Assembly: GCA_947457075.1 (NCBI GenBank)
Contig: CANGUG010000003.1
Coordinates: 1-64,000, forward strand
DNA length: 64,000 bases
Direction: 5' to 3'
Source of the DNA: Bacteroidota bacterium
GTDB lineage: Bacteria; Bacteroidota; Bacteroidia; Chitinophagales; Chitinophagaceae
The position numbers and the translations under genes were made by a program. Below, piece after piece: positions 63,851 to 64,000 of the stretch (positions are counted from its first letter, which is position 1; each line of letters starts with the position of its first letter). The notes under the pieces were generated by a model. That model did no database searches. It was not told the origin of the DNA and saw only the letters and a list, made by a program, of their open reading frames with translations.

Positions 63851-63882
63851 AAAAAAGCCCTTAAAAATTAAGGGCTTTTTTT
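63851..63882. terminator. Bidirectional terminator between helicase and ndk
   Basis: A perfect 13-bp stem AAAAAGCCCTTAA/TTAAGGGCTTTTT with a 3-nt loop and T-runs on both strands. It fits the convergent arrangement of the helicase and ndk genes. Confidence 0.85.
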
Positions 63883-63921
63883 ATTGTCGTTTTATGTTGG
63901 AATAACAACATAAAATGAGGT

Positions 63922-64000
63922 TTAAAATCTTTCTAGACCACTAAAAAAGAAATTTCCTTCGATAGCAGCATTTTCATCGCTGTCACTTCCGTGTACTGCA
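63922..64000 (-). CDS. ndk: Nucleoside-diphosphate kinase, C-terminal end (partial)
   Basis: The last 25 codons of a minus-strand gene that starts outside the window. The frame reads AVHGSDSDENAAIEGNFFF and ends ERF. HGSDS includes the NDK active-site histidine, and the 'S-A-E-I-FF' end is typical. The stop codon is at 63924-63922. Confidence 0.88.
   Translation of the reverse strand, partial: AVHGSDSDENAAIEGNFFFSGLERF

Overview
The window reads as an ordinary chromosomal segment of a low-GC Bacteroidota bacterium, most likely of the Chitinophagaceae. The reasons are: TAnnTTTG-type -7 boxes upstream of several genes, a type IX secretion (T9SS) sorting domain with a YPNPT motif, a TonB-dependent receptor with an N-terminal carboxypeptidase-like domain, YtxJ, a CCDC81-type HU protein, DUF4199, a GlmU-like family protein and a dihydroorotase-like protein with a ruined active site. 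I cannot name a species from the sequence alone. No rRNA operon, CRISPR array, transposase, integrase or prophage module is visible.

Region 1 (about 1-15 kb) is rich in secreted proteins. It starts with the N-terminal 1,719 residues of a giant protein that runs off the left edge, built from IPT/TIG, FG-GAP and Ig-like modules. A lipoprotein with two FN3 domains and a Ycf48-like propeller follows, then a 340-bp gap packed with palindromes and tandem repeats next to tRNA-Arg. After tcdA, a second Ycf48-like protein, a small YCII-like protein, tRNA-Val and an RlmL-like RNA methyltransferase comes a minus-strand group: a small T9SS cargo protein, a long repetitive surface protein broken by a 2-bp frameshift in an (AT)4 run, and a small XRE-type HTH protein.

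Region 2 (15-28.6 kb) holds a cupin/AraC pair, a minus-strand group (YkgJ, NamZ-like, lipid kinase), and a long plus-strand run of parE, DUF1835, cupin, parC, cvfB and a thiolase. Behind these come ytxJ, a DnaQ-like exonuclease and a dolichol-phosphate-mannose-synthase-like glycosyltransferase.

Region 3 (28.6-48.7 kb) holds a TonB receptor and an S9 peptidase (divergent), a 2-oxoacid dehydrogenase E2, cinA, a thioesterase, and a plus-strand run of a 1,004-residue TPR protein, an outer-membrane protein, a membrane-anchored HU-like protein and a methyltransferase. It continues with glutamine cyclotransferase, ychF, an SpmA-SpmB fusion, an EVE protein, a LutA-like protein and a membrane TPR protein.

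Region 4 (48.7-64 kb) holds pdhA, a P5C dehydrogenase, a GlmU-like protein, tpiA, lepA and a secreted unknown. A minus-strand envelope-sugar cluster (gmhB, gmhA, two glycosyltransferases, DUF4199) lies downstream of the dihydroorotase-like gene. tRNA-Pro, a second palindrome cluster, a secreted unknown, a DEAD-box helicase and the C-terminus of ndk close the window.

Most of the window is housekeeping. The observations best worth following are the dispersed hairpins that share an 11-nt GAGCGAAGCGA loop, the frameshifted surface protein and its T9SS partner, and the dihydroorotase-like protein lacking the metal-binding residues.
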